64,000 nt of DNA, from NCBI GenBank assembly GCA_963514095.1, contig OY741283.1:7168906-7232905 (forward strand). The letters are read 5' to 3'. Source of the DNA: Eutrigla gurnardus. Its lineage: Eukaryota > Chordata > Actinopteri > Perciformes > Triglidae. The number at the start of each line of letters is the position of its first letter. Position 1 is the first letter of the stretch. The position numbers were made by a program, and so were the translations under genes. Of the stretch, positions 24,224-36,157 are shown in pieces. The notes beneath the pieces were generated by a model that had not been told where the DNA came from, ran no database searches, and worked only from the letters and a program-made list of their open reading frames with translations.

Positions 24224-27200
24224 TTAAATCAGACCTCCCGTCTGTTGTTGAAACACATCAATTGTATCTTCGTCTTCCATTTCCAACTGTAAAGAGCGAG
24301 AGAAAATAAAAGTTATATAAACATGTGTCACATGACTTTAATAAGCCTGAAGTTCTGGGCAAACTGCTTCATTTCATACATAGTTTGTCTGCATCGTGTG
24401 CATTTATTTTATTAGATGAATTGGCTTTACGAAGCAAAGAGTGTAAAGTGAGAGGAGATTTATTGTACAAAGAGAGGGGAGAGGACATGTCCTGTCAACA
24501 AGCCTGAGAATAAGATCTATTCAAACTCAAATTCCTTGTTTGCATCGGCAAAATGGCACCATTGGAGCAAAAAAACAAAACAAAAAACAGTGTGCATGCC
24601 AGCCTCGCACGGCATTGCATTAAAATGCCAAAACATTCAAATTCGGTGTCGCAACTCCAGCGAACAATTGACGCAACTGTATCAGGTGTGTTCTGACAGC
24701 CTGAGGCTTCTACATGCTCCCAATGTCGGCACGTCCTCAACAGTGATAACGTGAAGACTTGGTGCGTCTGTGTCTGGCTTCAGCCGACAGACATTCCCTC
24801 ACTGTGGGCTGATGTAATCCTTTCTTTCTGGTTTTGGTCGACCTCTTTGCTCGTTTGTTATGTTTTCTTCATGCTGAATGACTTCTGAGCACATCTCTGG
24901 TCAACACTGGTTTTAAAAGTGGTGCTTTCGTGTGATTTCTTTGTGAAACTCAGTTTTACAGCTCTGTCGACTAACTAGAACCGCCATGTGTGTTATTTGG
25001 CACACCCTGTTGTTAAAATGTCAAGATAAAAAGCCAGATTAAAAAAAATCTAATCTATTTATAAGCACTAGAGAAAGAGAACGCAAGCATTTTCCTACTA
25101 TTAATGTTGTGCGTTTGGATAAACATTCTTTATTGCTATGGCAACACCTTTGCCTTCGTCCACTACTGTGTGTAAAAGAGCAGCATAACTTTCATACTGT
25201 AAATTAAAATGTAGAGAGAAAAAAAGGGAAGCGCCCCAAAATGACCTTCCCCATGAAATAAAAGAATATCTGACATATGATACCTTCCTTGATGAGTCAC
25301 CTCAGCCCATTGTCCGAGGGCATCACACTTACCTGTGATGGTGTGTCCGTCTCATTTATTGGCTGGCCGTCAAATCTGAACCTGATTTGCCTCATCGCCA
25401 GTCCCTGAAGACACAAACGCATTAAAACCACTGTTATAAATTAAAGACTCCCACTCGTTTCAATAAATCGTCAAACAGACAGACTTTCCCCCCCGCTCGT
25501 CGATCGTTTCACAGCCAAACGGAGGCAATTAAGGACTGCTCAGATGAAGAAACCGCTTTTTAAAGGGAATAACGGCAGCACAAGGGGAAGAGTTGCAGCT
25601 TCAGCAAAGATTCTCAATGTGCTTTTCAAACATTTCAAGGCAAAGTGGCAAAGTGCTTAACAGGCAGAGAACAACTAAAAAGTGTAAAAACATACTCAGA
25701 ACTTTAAACTTTACTTTTATAATTATAATCACACACACACACACACATTAAATTTGGCCTATTTATCCCATTCTAAGCATTTATCATGCATCTGTTGTGT
25801 AAATTATAAGCAGCACAATATCTTTTCATGGACATCTCTACATCTTACATTTATAACATTTTAAAGCATTTTGCCTTTGAGGCATAATTAAAAAAAACAT
25901 TGCTCTGTTCTCTCTTGCAGTGAAACACAAATAAAAGGATTAATGAAAAACATCTGCTTCTCACTGCGGTTTTAAAAACGAGCTACACGACAAACTATTG
26001 TCTTATTTCGCCCCGCCGTTAGTCGAAGGGACAGACGACGCGGAGTTTCCATTCTTCCAGAGAGTTGAACCCTCATTTGACTTTCAGATAAGGAGCAATA
26101 TCAGAAGCTGCCTTTCATTAGATAGCTCGGTTGTTTTTGTAGCCCTGCAAACATGCAATCAAGATTACAGCTGACAACAAACTGCCACTCATCCCCGTGG
26201 TAACGATTGATTAGAAGAGCAAGAAGCAGAGCAAAGGACAACTTCAGAAGCGACTTAGTGTTGGTTAGGGGGGGAGAGAGAAAGGTAAAGCCTTCAGCTG
26301 AGTTTAGCTATCGAGGGAGCATTTGCATCGACTCTGCAGCCCTGACTGCAGAGCTGGATCATAGCCAAGAAACTATGAACAATAACTCTTTGAGGGGGAA
26401 AAAAAAAGACATGACCACGATGAATAACTCTTCAGTGAACATCATCTGGCTTTCATTTAAATTTGACCTTTTAGCAAACTGCAATGTCTTTAGTTGGCTT
26501 GTAAGCGATGCGTCTGCTGTAGACAGCCTCTTGGACCTCCCCATTGAGTAAATACCTGTCGTCAAGTAATATCGTCATGTCTAAAAACCCCATTTAAAAC
26601 CCACATATGGTAAGTGGGACGTGTCCGAACGCAACTACTTGTTTGCCCTGCTAACACCGTAAAACAAAGGCACAAATAGTTACTACGTGCATGAGTGCTG
26701 AGTGTGAAAAGAGTGAAAATAATCACTCTTATCGCAGCCTTTTTTTGTCTTCAAACAAGATTAAACACGTGCGTACTTCAAAGATCTTATTTTAAACCAT
26801 CATGCAAATCCATGAATATTTCCTTATGATGTAAATGCAGCATAACGCAGCAGCATAACTCCTCTAAGCCACTGCAATGCAATCCTTCCAATACAACGTA
26901 GTCATTTTCTTACCACGGGTTTAGGAAATAAACCTATAACATGAATGTTCAATCAGCTACGGTGGCTGTGTGCAGACGCTCACCTGTCTATCGCAGTAGG
27001 CCTTCATGAGTTTGATGAGCGGCGTGTGTCTTTTGATCTTGAACTGCACTATAGATCCATCCTGACCCGCTACCTTCAGGTTAATGTGTTCGTTGCTTTC
27101 TGTCTTGACTGCTTCCTGACGGATGAAGTCAGAGAGAGGGACGAAACAAACAGTTAACACACAGACATGCAGCGAACCAGAGCTGATAAATCAGTTAGAT

Positions 27201-28808
27201 GACCAACAAAAAAAATGATTGGCGTGATCTAATTTAGGAAAATATGCAGATTTTTCACTACAAACACGATTAATTTCTAGGTCACCGCTTAATAGAAAGA
27301 ACTGCATATTCTACTCTGTTATTACAAACATAATACAGGAGCTGCCATTTTGGAGCATCAGTTTGACTCTTGCATGCCCAAATGGATTAAAAATAAAAGA
27401 TGAGGGATCCACAGTGATCCAGTTAAATGAAGAGCAACAGGTAGCAGGTGCTTTCAGGTATCAACTCCACCTCCAACGTGTCAGTAAGTAAGTCGGGCAG
27501 TATGATTACTGTGAGACAATAGAGATTTGAATTCCAGCTTGACTTCTAGTCTTAGGCAAAGGCCCCTTTAGTACATCATAAACAGCATTGACTTGTAAAC
27601 TGTTACAAATATTATTGAATATAAAAGCTTGTTCAGTGCCTTTAAATTGAAATTAATACAGTGGTGGAAATTACATAAGTAAATAAAAGTATAAAAGTGT
27701 TGGATCAAATTGTAAAATTAAAAATCCATAATGCATCATTTCAGAAATATATATACTTTATCAATGGATTATTATCTTTTATTTAATGGCAGGAGAGTGG
27801 TGGAGAATACCATGCAATTGGTATTTTATTCTATTAAAATTAGTCTGCAATAAAGGAGTGATAACTGGAAAATATCAAAGACTGAAGGTGAGACAGGGCC
27901 TGGGCTGGAGTGGAGCATGCATATGAAATTATCAGCAAAACAAATGGACATCAAAATATTGACTATGACGCATTATGTTTCTTATTTATAATGTAAACAG
28001 CAACGGACTCTGTGGCAACCCATTTCTGATGGTAAACTGGCTTGACCAAGAACCATCAGCAATTATTAATCACTTTCATGTTGTAGCTGGTAAAGCTCAT
28101 TGTTACTGCTTTATATGCTGCTGGGTTTCTTAATCCATAATAAAACATAATCATTTATTATTTGATTTATATTTAAATGAATAATCTGAATCTGAAATAA
28201 TATTAAATGTTAAAACAACAATATATCCCTGTGAAATTTAGTGGAGTAGAGGTAGAAACTAGCGAAACATGGACAAGTAAAGTACAAGCAGCCTCACTCA
28301 AAATGTTAGTCACAGTCGACCAATATAAGTAGAAATATATGGAGATCAAATACTGTAATTCTTAGTGGCATACAGCACTTCTTATTGGTAAACCACTATA
28401 AATGTTCCTCCCACTTGCACAAATGAAAACACACAGTAGCTATTAACATAATAAGCCTCTCTCTCTCTCTCTCTCTCTCTGTCTGTCTGTGTCTCTTTCT
28501 CTCTCTCTTTCCTGCACACAAGTAAATAAAAAGACGCGTGCATGAGGATGACACCCGCTCGCTGGTTGGCTGTGTCATAAAGCAGACAGCGATCTTCGCG
28601 CCTGCGGATGCGCGTTCACAAACCTTCCGGTCTAACAAAGTAGGTATAGCTTGGAGTTGAATTTAAGCTCTCAACTTTATCAGTGTAAAACGGAACAAGT
28701 GGGGATACACGTGTTTTTCCTACGAGCCCCCATGCCACACACACGGCGGGATAAAACACTATATTAATACAATGTGCAGACACTCACCTTTGGTTTTTCA
28801 TCAGCCAT
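24224..28808 (-). CDS. sumo2: Small ubiquitin-related modifier 2 (4 exons)
   Basis: Exons in gene order are 28788-28808, 26984-27115, 25333-25404 and 24224-24286, giving 95 residues with every junction on a codon boundary. The start is MADEKPK. The exons then give the beta-grasp fold with NLKVAGQDGS, FKIKRHTPL, RQIRFRFDGQPINETDTPSQ and LEMEDEDTIDVFQQQTGG. Lys11 sits in VKTE, the consensus that allows poly-SUMO chains. The C-terminal di-glycine (residues 92-93) is followed by Leu-Ile, which SENP proteases must remove before E1 activation. Human SUMO2 ends GGVY. The product is a nuclear and cytoplasmic modifier conjugated to lysines by UBA2/SAE1 and UBC9. SUMO3 is a close alternative, but the short tail after GG and the nup85 neighbour favour SUMO2. 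Confidence 0.95.
24287..28787 (-). other. sumo2 introns
   Basis: Three introns: 24287-25332, 25405-26983 and 27116-28787. They are AT-rich with no further exon. They contain a short CA run near 25,730 and a pyrimidine-rich CT tract at 28456-28510. Confidence 0.6.
28456..28510. repeat. (CT)n/(GTCT)n tract
   Basis: About 12 CT units followed by GTCT and CTTT variants, in sumo2 intron 1 some 280 bases from exon 1. Confidence 0.85.
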
Positions 28809-29755
28809 GGTCACTCTTTTGGCGCTTCTCTACGCTGCCACACAAAGAATACGGGTGCGCGCACGTACTCGTTCCCGTTTAAACAATTCGACCATGCGTG
28901 CGCGGCCCCGCGCCAGAGCGCGTCCACAGCGCCGGGCTTTGAATGGCCACAGGTAAATCACGTGGGGGGGAGGCGCAGTCCGGGCATGGGCGGGAGATTC
29001 TCCATGCGCGTTACAGTGGCACTCAGCACCACATGCACGCGCACAGCGATGTTTCCCCCTTTTGTTGTCGGGTTTGTAGAGGTTTTAGTAATCCCACAAC
29101 ATACACCTCCTCGCCCTGCAGACCCCTCATCATTTCTGCAAGGGGCAGTTATAAACAATTTACAGTATAGCACACAAACAGCACTTTTCTTTCTCCTTCC
29201 TTTTAAACCAAGAATCCCAGTGGCCATCTTGTTTTTTCTGTCTGAAAATGAAGATACACTACTATGTCAAATAAATTGTTCAACGTTTCTACAAGTAAAG
29301 AATGCGTTAATTTGCATATATGCATATCAAATCAAAACCCGGTTCTCTAATTGGTAATCTAGAGAAAATATAAGCATGTTTGTCGAAGGATAACAAAATA
29401 ATAAATATATATATACATATATTTTGTTTTGCCATCCATTGCTTCCATATTGCATGTGCAAAAAGCTGCTGAAACCTTAATATTTACTGGTCACGTTTCG
29501 TTAATATATTTATTCATTGTGTAATTTTTAGTTATGGACAATACCACCACATGATGAGACAAACACAGCAGAGTGGAAACCCTGCAGGCAGGAGGAAGGC
29601 CAGCTCTCCCTTGACGTCATCACATCTGCGCCGTTCGGGCTTTCGAATGAATGAGGCGCCGAATAAGCACTGCACTTGTAGTTCATGGCGTGGGGCGTTT
29701 ATAGCTGAATATTTAGTAATTTATATTTTATCGTGTTGCTAACATTGTTCCCCCG
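28809..29755. promoter_or_regulatory. Divergent sumo2/nup85 promoter region
   Basis: 947 bases separate the two start codons, which point away from each other. The sumo2 side (28,840-29,050) is rich in CpG. The nup85 side (29,610-29,750) has another CpG-rich patch and CACTTGTAGTTC near 29,675, resembling half of the ZNF143-type ACTACAANTCCC element on the reverse strand. No TATA boxes are evident. The two start regions probably use separate cores within one open region. Confidence 0.5.
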
Positions 29756-32700
29756 ATGGAGGAGTTAGACGTTGAGCCGGCGACCACCGTAAGTTACCGC
29801 TGTAGCTTCATTTTCCCTATTTTTTCCCCACTGGATAGCATTGCTAACACGCTAACTGTATCGCAACAACATAACTAATAGTCTGTCTAGCGAAGTTTAA
29901 TTATTATATAAGCAGGAAGTCCCACAACGTTTCTCAGACACATTAAAGATTATTAACTATATACGTCAAGTGTACACGTTGTAAGAACATCAGACTTGTA
30001 TGTTAGAAAGTATTTTAATTCAACGTTGGAAATTTGGCTGAAATATGTGAAAAAATAATGCCCGGGACACAACCTATCCATTTTATTATGTATGAATGTA
30101 TTATTATATAATGTCCTGCAAGCGTTTCTGGAATTCTATTTGGTCAATAATATCGTAATACATCACCCCGTCTCCCTTCTTTAAATGCAGAATATTCCTG
30201 CAGCCAGTGATGGGAAGCATCTGGGCTTTGCATGGGGTCCAGGTGATATCCTTGTATATGAGACCCTTTACAAAGCATCAGGTACGTGTAGACATTGACA
30301 CAAGCTCCTCCCTCTGTTTTCACGCTCCTGTCCTCCGTCTCTAACCTGACGTTACTCTGTTATTGCTGCTTGTCCTTGATTTCCAGGTGCTAAAGGATCA
30401 GGCTGCCCCTTCGTCCACGAGGTCAGGAAAGATGAGGACATATATTCCCCCATTCTACGCAAACTCTTCAACGAGTCGCATCACATCTTCGTTGGCCTGC
30501 AGACGATTAGAGAGGACCTCCCCAGCAAGAACAAAAAACCCCAGTAAGGCCACCGACATTTCTAATAAAAGGCAGATGAAGCACCTGCAGAGCTGATTTC
30601 ACATCATGATTTGTCTCTGTCCTGCTATCTAGATTTGTCAGCATCAGTAAAAACTACAGATCTGTGATACGAGCCTGTATGGAGGAGCTTCAGCAAGTTG
30701 CAGGTCAGAATTTCTAAATATCCTTTAAATATTTTTGTCTTCAATGGGATTACTCGGATGATCAAATTCTCTCTTTTTCTGCAGTTTCTACAAAAGATGC
30801 AGGAGTGGCCACGCAATACGGAAATCAGGTGTCCATTCTGTTGGCCATAGAACTGATCTGGAATCTGTGTGAAGTGCTGTTCATTGATGCTGCTCCTGGT
30901 AAGAGTTTAACTTTATACATGTAGTGCTCCTTTTGGATATTTCTGAATACATTTTAAAACTTGACTTGAATCCCCCAAACAGACAAGTCAGCAGTTTGTG
31001 TTTGTGTCCTCAGCCGGTTCCCTGTTGCTCCACCTCCTAGACTGGGTAAGGTTACACAAGGCAGATGTGGATGAGAAGGCCAGAGAGGTGCTACAAAGTG
31101 AGAGTCCCGCTGAGCACCATGACTACTGGGATGTGGTAGGTGCAGCGCACACGCACACAATTATGTCTTTGAAACCATATAAGCTGCTTACACACTTAGC
31201 TGTGGCTTTTGAGGGTGAAATCTCAGTAATAACATGTTTTGTATCCTGGCTGTGCAGGTGGTGAGTTATGTGCTGCAGGGCAGGTTGGAAGAAGCCAGAC
31301 AGATGCTGGTGAAGCAGGCCACCCTACAGCCTGCTGCCAGGAACATGTACAAGCTGATGGACACTTTGCTCAGCAAGATGCCCTTCTACAATGTAAGCTC
31401 ATCTTTTTAGTGGTTTGTCTCATTGTGTGGTTTTAGTCTGCCTTTGCAAGATGATATCTGCATGTCATTTTATATTCTTCATGGCCAGAATTAGGTCACA
31501 GGATGGTTTGATCTCATTTTCACCTTTTTATACTTTCTGTGATCATCAGCCTGGTGGCAACCAGACGCTGACAGAGTTCGATGTGAAGTGGAGACACTGG
31601 CACGAGGAGGTGGACCGCTGCCTGCAGGACAACTCGTTTGCCTGCAACCAACATCTGGAGATCATCTGCAAGGTCAGAGCCCTCAGTAGCCCTGGCTGAA
31701 GAATATGTAAAACTACATCCATAGCATAGTATATAAGCAGCAATGAGAAGTCCTGTTGAAGGCATTTAATCATGACATGTGTCACGGTTACTCTAACACC
31801 TTTTCTGGTAATTTTAGATCCTAGTGGGGGATGAAGACACGTTGCTGGATCACAAGGATCTCCTGAGCACCTGGTACCACTTCCTGGTCACTAGACTGCT
31901 CTTCAGTCACCCCACAGTCAAACCCACTGAGCTGCACTACTATGCACAGGTACACTCCACTAACCGCTGCTGCACCACTCAGCATCCCTGGTCACTGCTA
32001 CTACATGCCTGTTTCTTTACTGTGTGTGTTGCAGTCATGCATGACGATGTTTCTGGACTCGAGGAGCGTCCCAGAGCCCCTGGACAGCATCTTACTGGCT
32101 GCCTTTGAGTTCGACATCCATCAGGTCATCAAGGACTGCAGGTAACGTGGCGAATTACAACCATCTATAAATACATATATACAGTAAGTACAAGCCACAT
32201 GCATGTTTATGCCTACAGTCTATAACTGTCCTGATTTCTCCACCACGTTTCTTTCAGCATTGCTCTCAACAACTGGTGGTTTGTGGCCCATTTGACCGAT
32301 CTGTTGGATCATTGCAAACTCCTCCAGTCTCACAATCTACAGTACGGACTTTGTTCAACCGTGTTTGTACACTTTTAATCCAGAGATAACTAGATTGCAC
32401 ACTTTATTCATCTAACATGTACCATGTCATTCTGGTGTGTGTGTGTGTGTTTAGCTTTGGCTCCAACTTGAGAGAGTTCCTCCTGTTAGAATATGCCTCT
32501 GGTCTCTTCACTCATCACAGGTATGGTTATTGAAGTATATTGAATTATGTGTATTTAATTGCTGTGTTAAAGGTCATCGTATAGGATGTTTTCTTGTGTT
32601 TTCTTGTGTTAAGTCTGTGGCAGTTGGCCGTGGACTACTTCGACAACTGCCCAGAGTTTGGCCGTGTCTACCTGGAGCTGCAGATCGAGCGGGTTCCTTT

Positions 32701-34853
32701 AGACACGGAGCGCAAAGCCCTCAAGGTGCTCAGGATCTGCGAGCAGAGGCAAATGTCAGAGCAAGGTAGCGCTTTCTTTCTCTGGGCCTGTATTACACAA
32801 ACGCAGACATTATTATAGCGGTAGGGAGTGAAACCTTTTTGATGTCTTGTCCTCTTCCAGTGCGCAGCATCTGTAAGATCATGGCGATGCGGGCTCTGAG
32901 GAACAACAGACTGGGCTCTGCTCTCTCCTGGAGCATCAGAGCCAAAGACGCTGCCTTCGCTACACTCATTTCAGAGAGGTTAGTTCCCTTAAGAACACAC
33001 TTATTCTGCAAGATGTCGGGATGCCTTTTTTAAAAAATGTTTTTCCATTTTAGGGAGAGGTGTTGTTCTTCTAAACCCTCGGACTCTTGCCTTTTGCAGG
33101 CTTTTTTGAATACACGTGATTCTGTAATTAAAGGCATGCTCTTGTATCATGTGTGTGTGTCAGGTTTCTACAGGATTACTGCGCCAGAGGCACCTTCTCT
33201 GATTTGGACCTGATAGACAACTTGGGACCAGCCATGCTGCTGAGCGACAGGCTCACTTTCCTTGGTATGGTCAAGGAAAATACGTACTGCAGCATTTTAG
33301 TAGCACTGTTCAGTGTGTGACTCAGAGGTTAAATTTGTGCATCAAGCGAGGGGGCGTTCACTCAGGGCAGATTGCCTCTTTGACAGCTTCCCTTATAGTC
33401 TCTCTCAGGCAGTCACATGAGACTCAGACACAGAGACATGTGTGCACTCGGAGAGATAAATAAAGATATGTGCTGCTTAATGCAACAGCATGTGACATCG
33501 TGATACACTGGAAGAATATCAGTAAAAATAGATCCACCATTTATAAAAAAAAAAAAAACTACAGTATATTCAAAGAAGTGGCTTTTGTAGACTTTATTAA
33601 ACTCTGTTAGTTTGTATGTAGGTCTCTATTTATTAAGAAAGTATAGAGATCAGAGCAAGGGAGCATTTTATAATAAAGCTTTATGTCACTGGAAAGATGT
33701 GTTGATGTGCACAAATTCAGGAGCAAAGCAAAAAACAGCTTTCATACCACGTGATAACGTCTGTGTCAGAATTAGCATCGTAGCCGTCAAAGTATTGACA
33801 CGAGCCAGTGTTGCAGTCTGAAAACTGACTCTCTCTTTCTACTTCTAGGTAAGTACCGTGAGTTTCACAAGCTGTACGGAGAGAAGAGCTTCAGGGAGGC
33901 GGCCAAGCTGCTCCTCTCCCTCATGACGGCCAAGATCGCCCCCCGGAGCTTCTGGATGACTCTGCTGACCGACGCCCTGCCGCTGCTGGAGCAGAAGGAG
34001 GTCAGCCACCGTGCACACAGTGTGCAGTCACGAGATACTGTTTCAGTAATGACATACAACCAAGTAAAATCCATGAGTCTACCTGTTCTATCCCAGTGTA
34101 TGACAGGCTTTTATTGAAGAGTGTAAGATAGACACAAGTAACTTAAAATAACTGACACATATTCAGTGTAATCTAATTTTAGTTGCATAATTAATTCAGC
34201 TGGTTTACAGCAGTTCATTTGAATATATTCCTGTCTGGCAAATTGTCCTTGAGTGCTTTATTGCTCACTTTACTTCAGTGCATGTGAATGGATAATAAAC
34301 CTGTGGCGATTATGAGCATGTGCATTTTTAAATACTAGTCTCAAGACTAAATCTTAGAATGGATCGTGCTCTTCTTTTGAAAAAATGTAATTTTATTAAG
34401 AATACTTATATAATTATGTATGGGGGCACCTTGAAATGAACAAAATATGAACTGCAGTACTGTAAGTTTTGACTATGTTTGTTGAATGTTTAGGTGATCT
34501 TCTCGGCAGACCAGACCCATGAGTTGATGTTCTGTTTGGAGGAGCTCACCTCCTCACTGAACACAACACCTCCCGGCCCAGACAAGCCCATGCAGGTGCG
34601 TATCTCCTCACACAGCCTTCTTTCTACTCCGGTAGGTGGAGGTGCTGCTCTGATTTTATTGTTTTGCTTGTAATACACCAGCTAAAACCCTGTTGTCAAT
34701 GTCAAAGACTCACAATCCTCCACACGTCTTATGTGAGTGTATGTGTTGTTTCAGGATGAAGACATAGAGGTGACCAAAGTGGAGCTCCTGAGACTCGCTC
34801 TGGCCAGGAATCTGGCCATGGCTATTATCAAGGAGGGAACCGTGGAAGCATGA
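29756..34853 (+). CDS. nup85: Nucleoporin Nup85 (18 exons)
   Basis: Exons: 29756-29788, 30191-30281, 30387-30543, 30633-30703, 30785-30898, 31014-31135, 31258-31392, 31550-31672, 31818-31949, 32035-32141, 32258-32341, 32455-32520, 32614-32765, 32861-32978, 33164-33264, 33849-34000, 34494-34595 and 34755-34853. All phases chain to 652 residues (human about 656). Recognisable blocks include LLAAFEFDIHQVIKDC, NNWWFVAHLTDLLDHCKLLQ, ICEQRQMSEQVRSICKIMAM, RNNRLGSALSWSIRAKDAAF, DLIDNLGPAMLLSDRLTFLG and APRSFWMTLLTDALPLLEQK, followed by the tail LARNLAMAIIKEGTVEA. NUP85 is a helical ACE1-fold scaffold protein. It binds SEH1 in the Y (NUP107-160) complex on both faces of the nuclear pore and at kinetochores. 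Most introns are 75-200 bases. The two long ones (33265-33848 and 34001-34493) show no extra exon. Confidence 0.97.
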
Positions 34854-36157
34854 GTGTGACATTTAAAGCTCTTTTTTTTTTGTATTGTATATAAAGTTCA
34901 AGTAATCGAAATGCCCTATTTGATAATTAAACACTTTTCATGATGTATGTTCTTGTAAACTTTTAATAAGTTCATTAACCTCAGACATCCATTGAAAGAA
35001 ATATTTATTCTTTTCATGTAGCGAACAAATGGCACATCATACAGTATATACAGACCTAACACTCTCCCAAAATCTACACGTCACATGTTCACATAACTCG
35101 TCAAACAGCAAACAATACATTACACACTATGTACATGAAACGCACACCTTCTCTGTGCGTCCTATGTGATGATTACCAGAGAAGGGACCTCAGGGAGGAT
35201 CAGGTGGACTGTTTTTAGGGAACTTAACACTCATCCCGTCTGCCTGGTGACCGAGTTCCCTTTCCACCAAAGTTACATTTGTTCAGTTCACATTTTCTAG
35301 GTTCAGTGATGCACTGAAATACTATATCAGAACAGAAAATAATAAATATGAGAAAGATACTCCCAATACTGACACTCGGTGGAAGATCCAATATCTTTAA
35401 AATACAGAACAGAAACATGGATACCCACTGCTAAAATCATGACTGAAATGTGGACCGTTTATTTATTTTCAAAAAGAAAACTAATCACATGAAATAAAAG
35501 TTGGAATCAGACAACCCAAGTTTAAAAATGTCTTTAATTAAGTGCAGTTGGTTGCTGCACACAACCTAAATATTATTGGTCCACTAATTATAAACAAGTA
35601 TAACCGAAGAACATGTAACCATGTAAAAATGAGGACATGTTGTATATCATCTACTAGGTCCCATTTTCAAATTTCTGGATTTTTCAAGTACATTTTCTGC
35701 GGACTAAGACGGTGCTCAGCCAGAGGAATAAATAAATAAAAACACCATCTTAGGCTCTGTAAACGTAGAGGTTTGGGTTTTCTTTGTGATGCTGCAATCC
35801 ATCACGTCAGTCAGGAGCTGAGCTCTAATGCATTGATTATTTATAGTACATTCAAATCTGTTATATTCATCTTGGAGGGGGAAATCCATTAAAAATATTT
35901 ATCTTAACTCTATCAACTTTTAAACACCACAGCTGTCGTACTTGCCAGTGTATATCTTTAGTTTGTTAGCCATCTGAAGAAAAGTATTCAAGCACTGTAT
36001 AAATAAAACTTTAGTTTCACTGCCAGGAATAACAATGGCTGAAAAAAAAATGTACCAACCATAAGGAATGTGAAGCTGAAAGGTTCCCCTCCTTTCTCTC
36101 TGGGATGGATGCGGACTCACACACACACACCCCTTCATGGAGCTGGTCTGCACACGT
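34854..36157. other. Convergent 3' UTRs of nup85 and gga3
   Basis: nup85 has ATTAAA at 34926-34931, so it should end near 34,945. gga3 runs the other way with AATAAA (minus strand) at 35004-35009 and further candidates near 35,460, 35,842 and 35,897. The gga3 3' UTR is therefore up to about 1.15 kb. No coding frame is present. Confidence 0.6.

Noticed and set aside
25130..25150. TTGCTATGGCAACACC, an X-box-like sequence in a sumo2 intron
   Set aside because: One half-site is imperfect and the sequence is isolated, so it is too weak to call without binding data.
26207..26551. 114-codon plus-strand frame within a sumo2 intron
   Set aside because: Antisense to an intron with no recognisable motif, and it overlaps A-rich sequence.
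30242..30257. GATATCCTTG inside nup85 exon 2, resembling an AT-AC U12 intron donor
   Set aside because: The reading frame continues through it (GDILVYETLY) and matches human NUP85, so it is coding.
33265..33848. Possible H/ACA snoRNA in a long nup85 intron
   Set aside because: Box-like hexamers are present but I could not form the two required hairpins with confidence.
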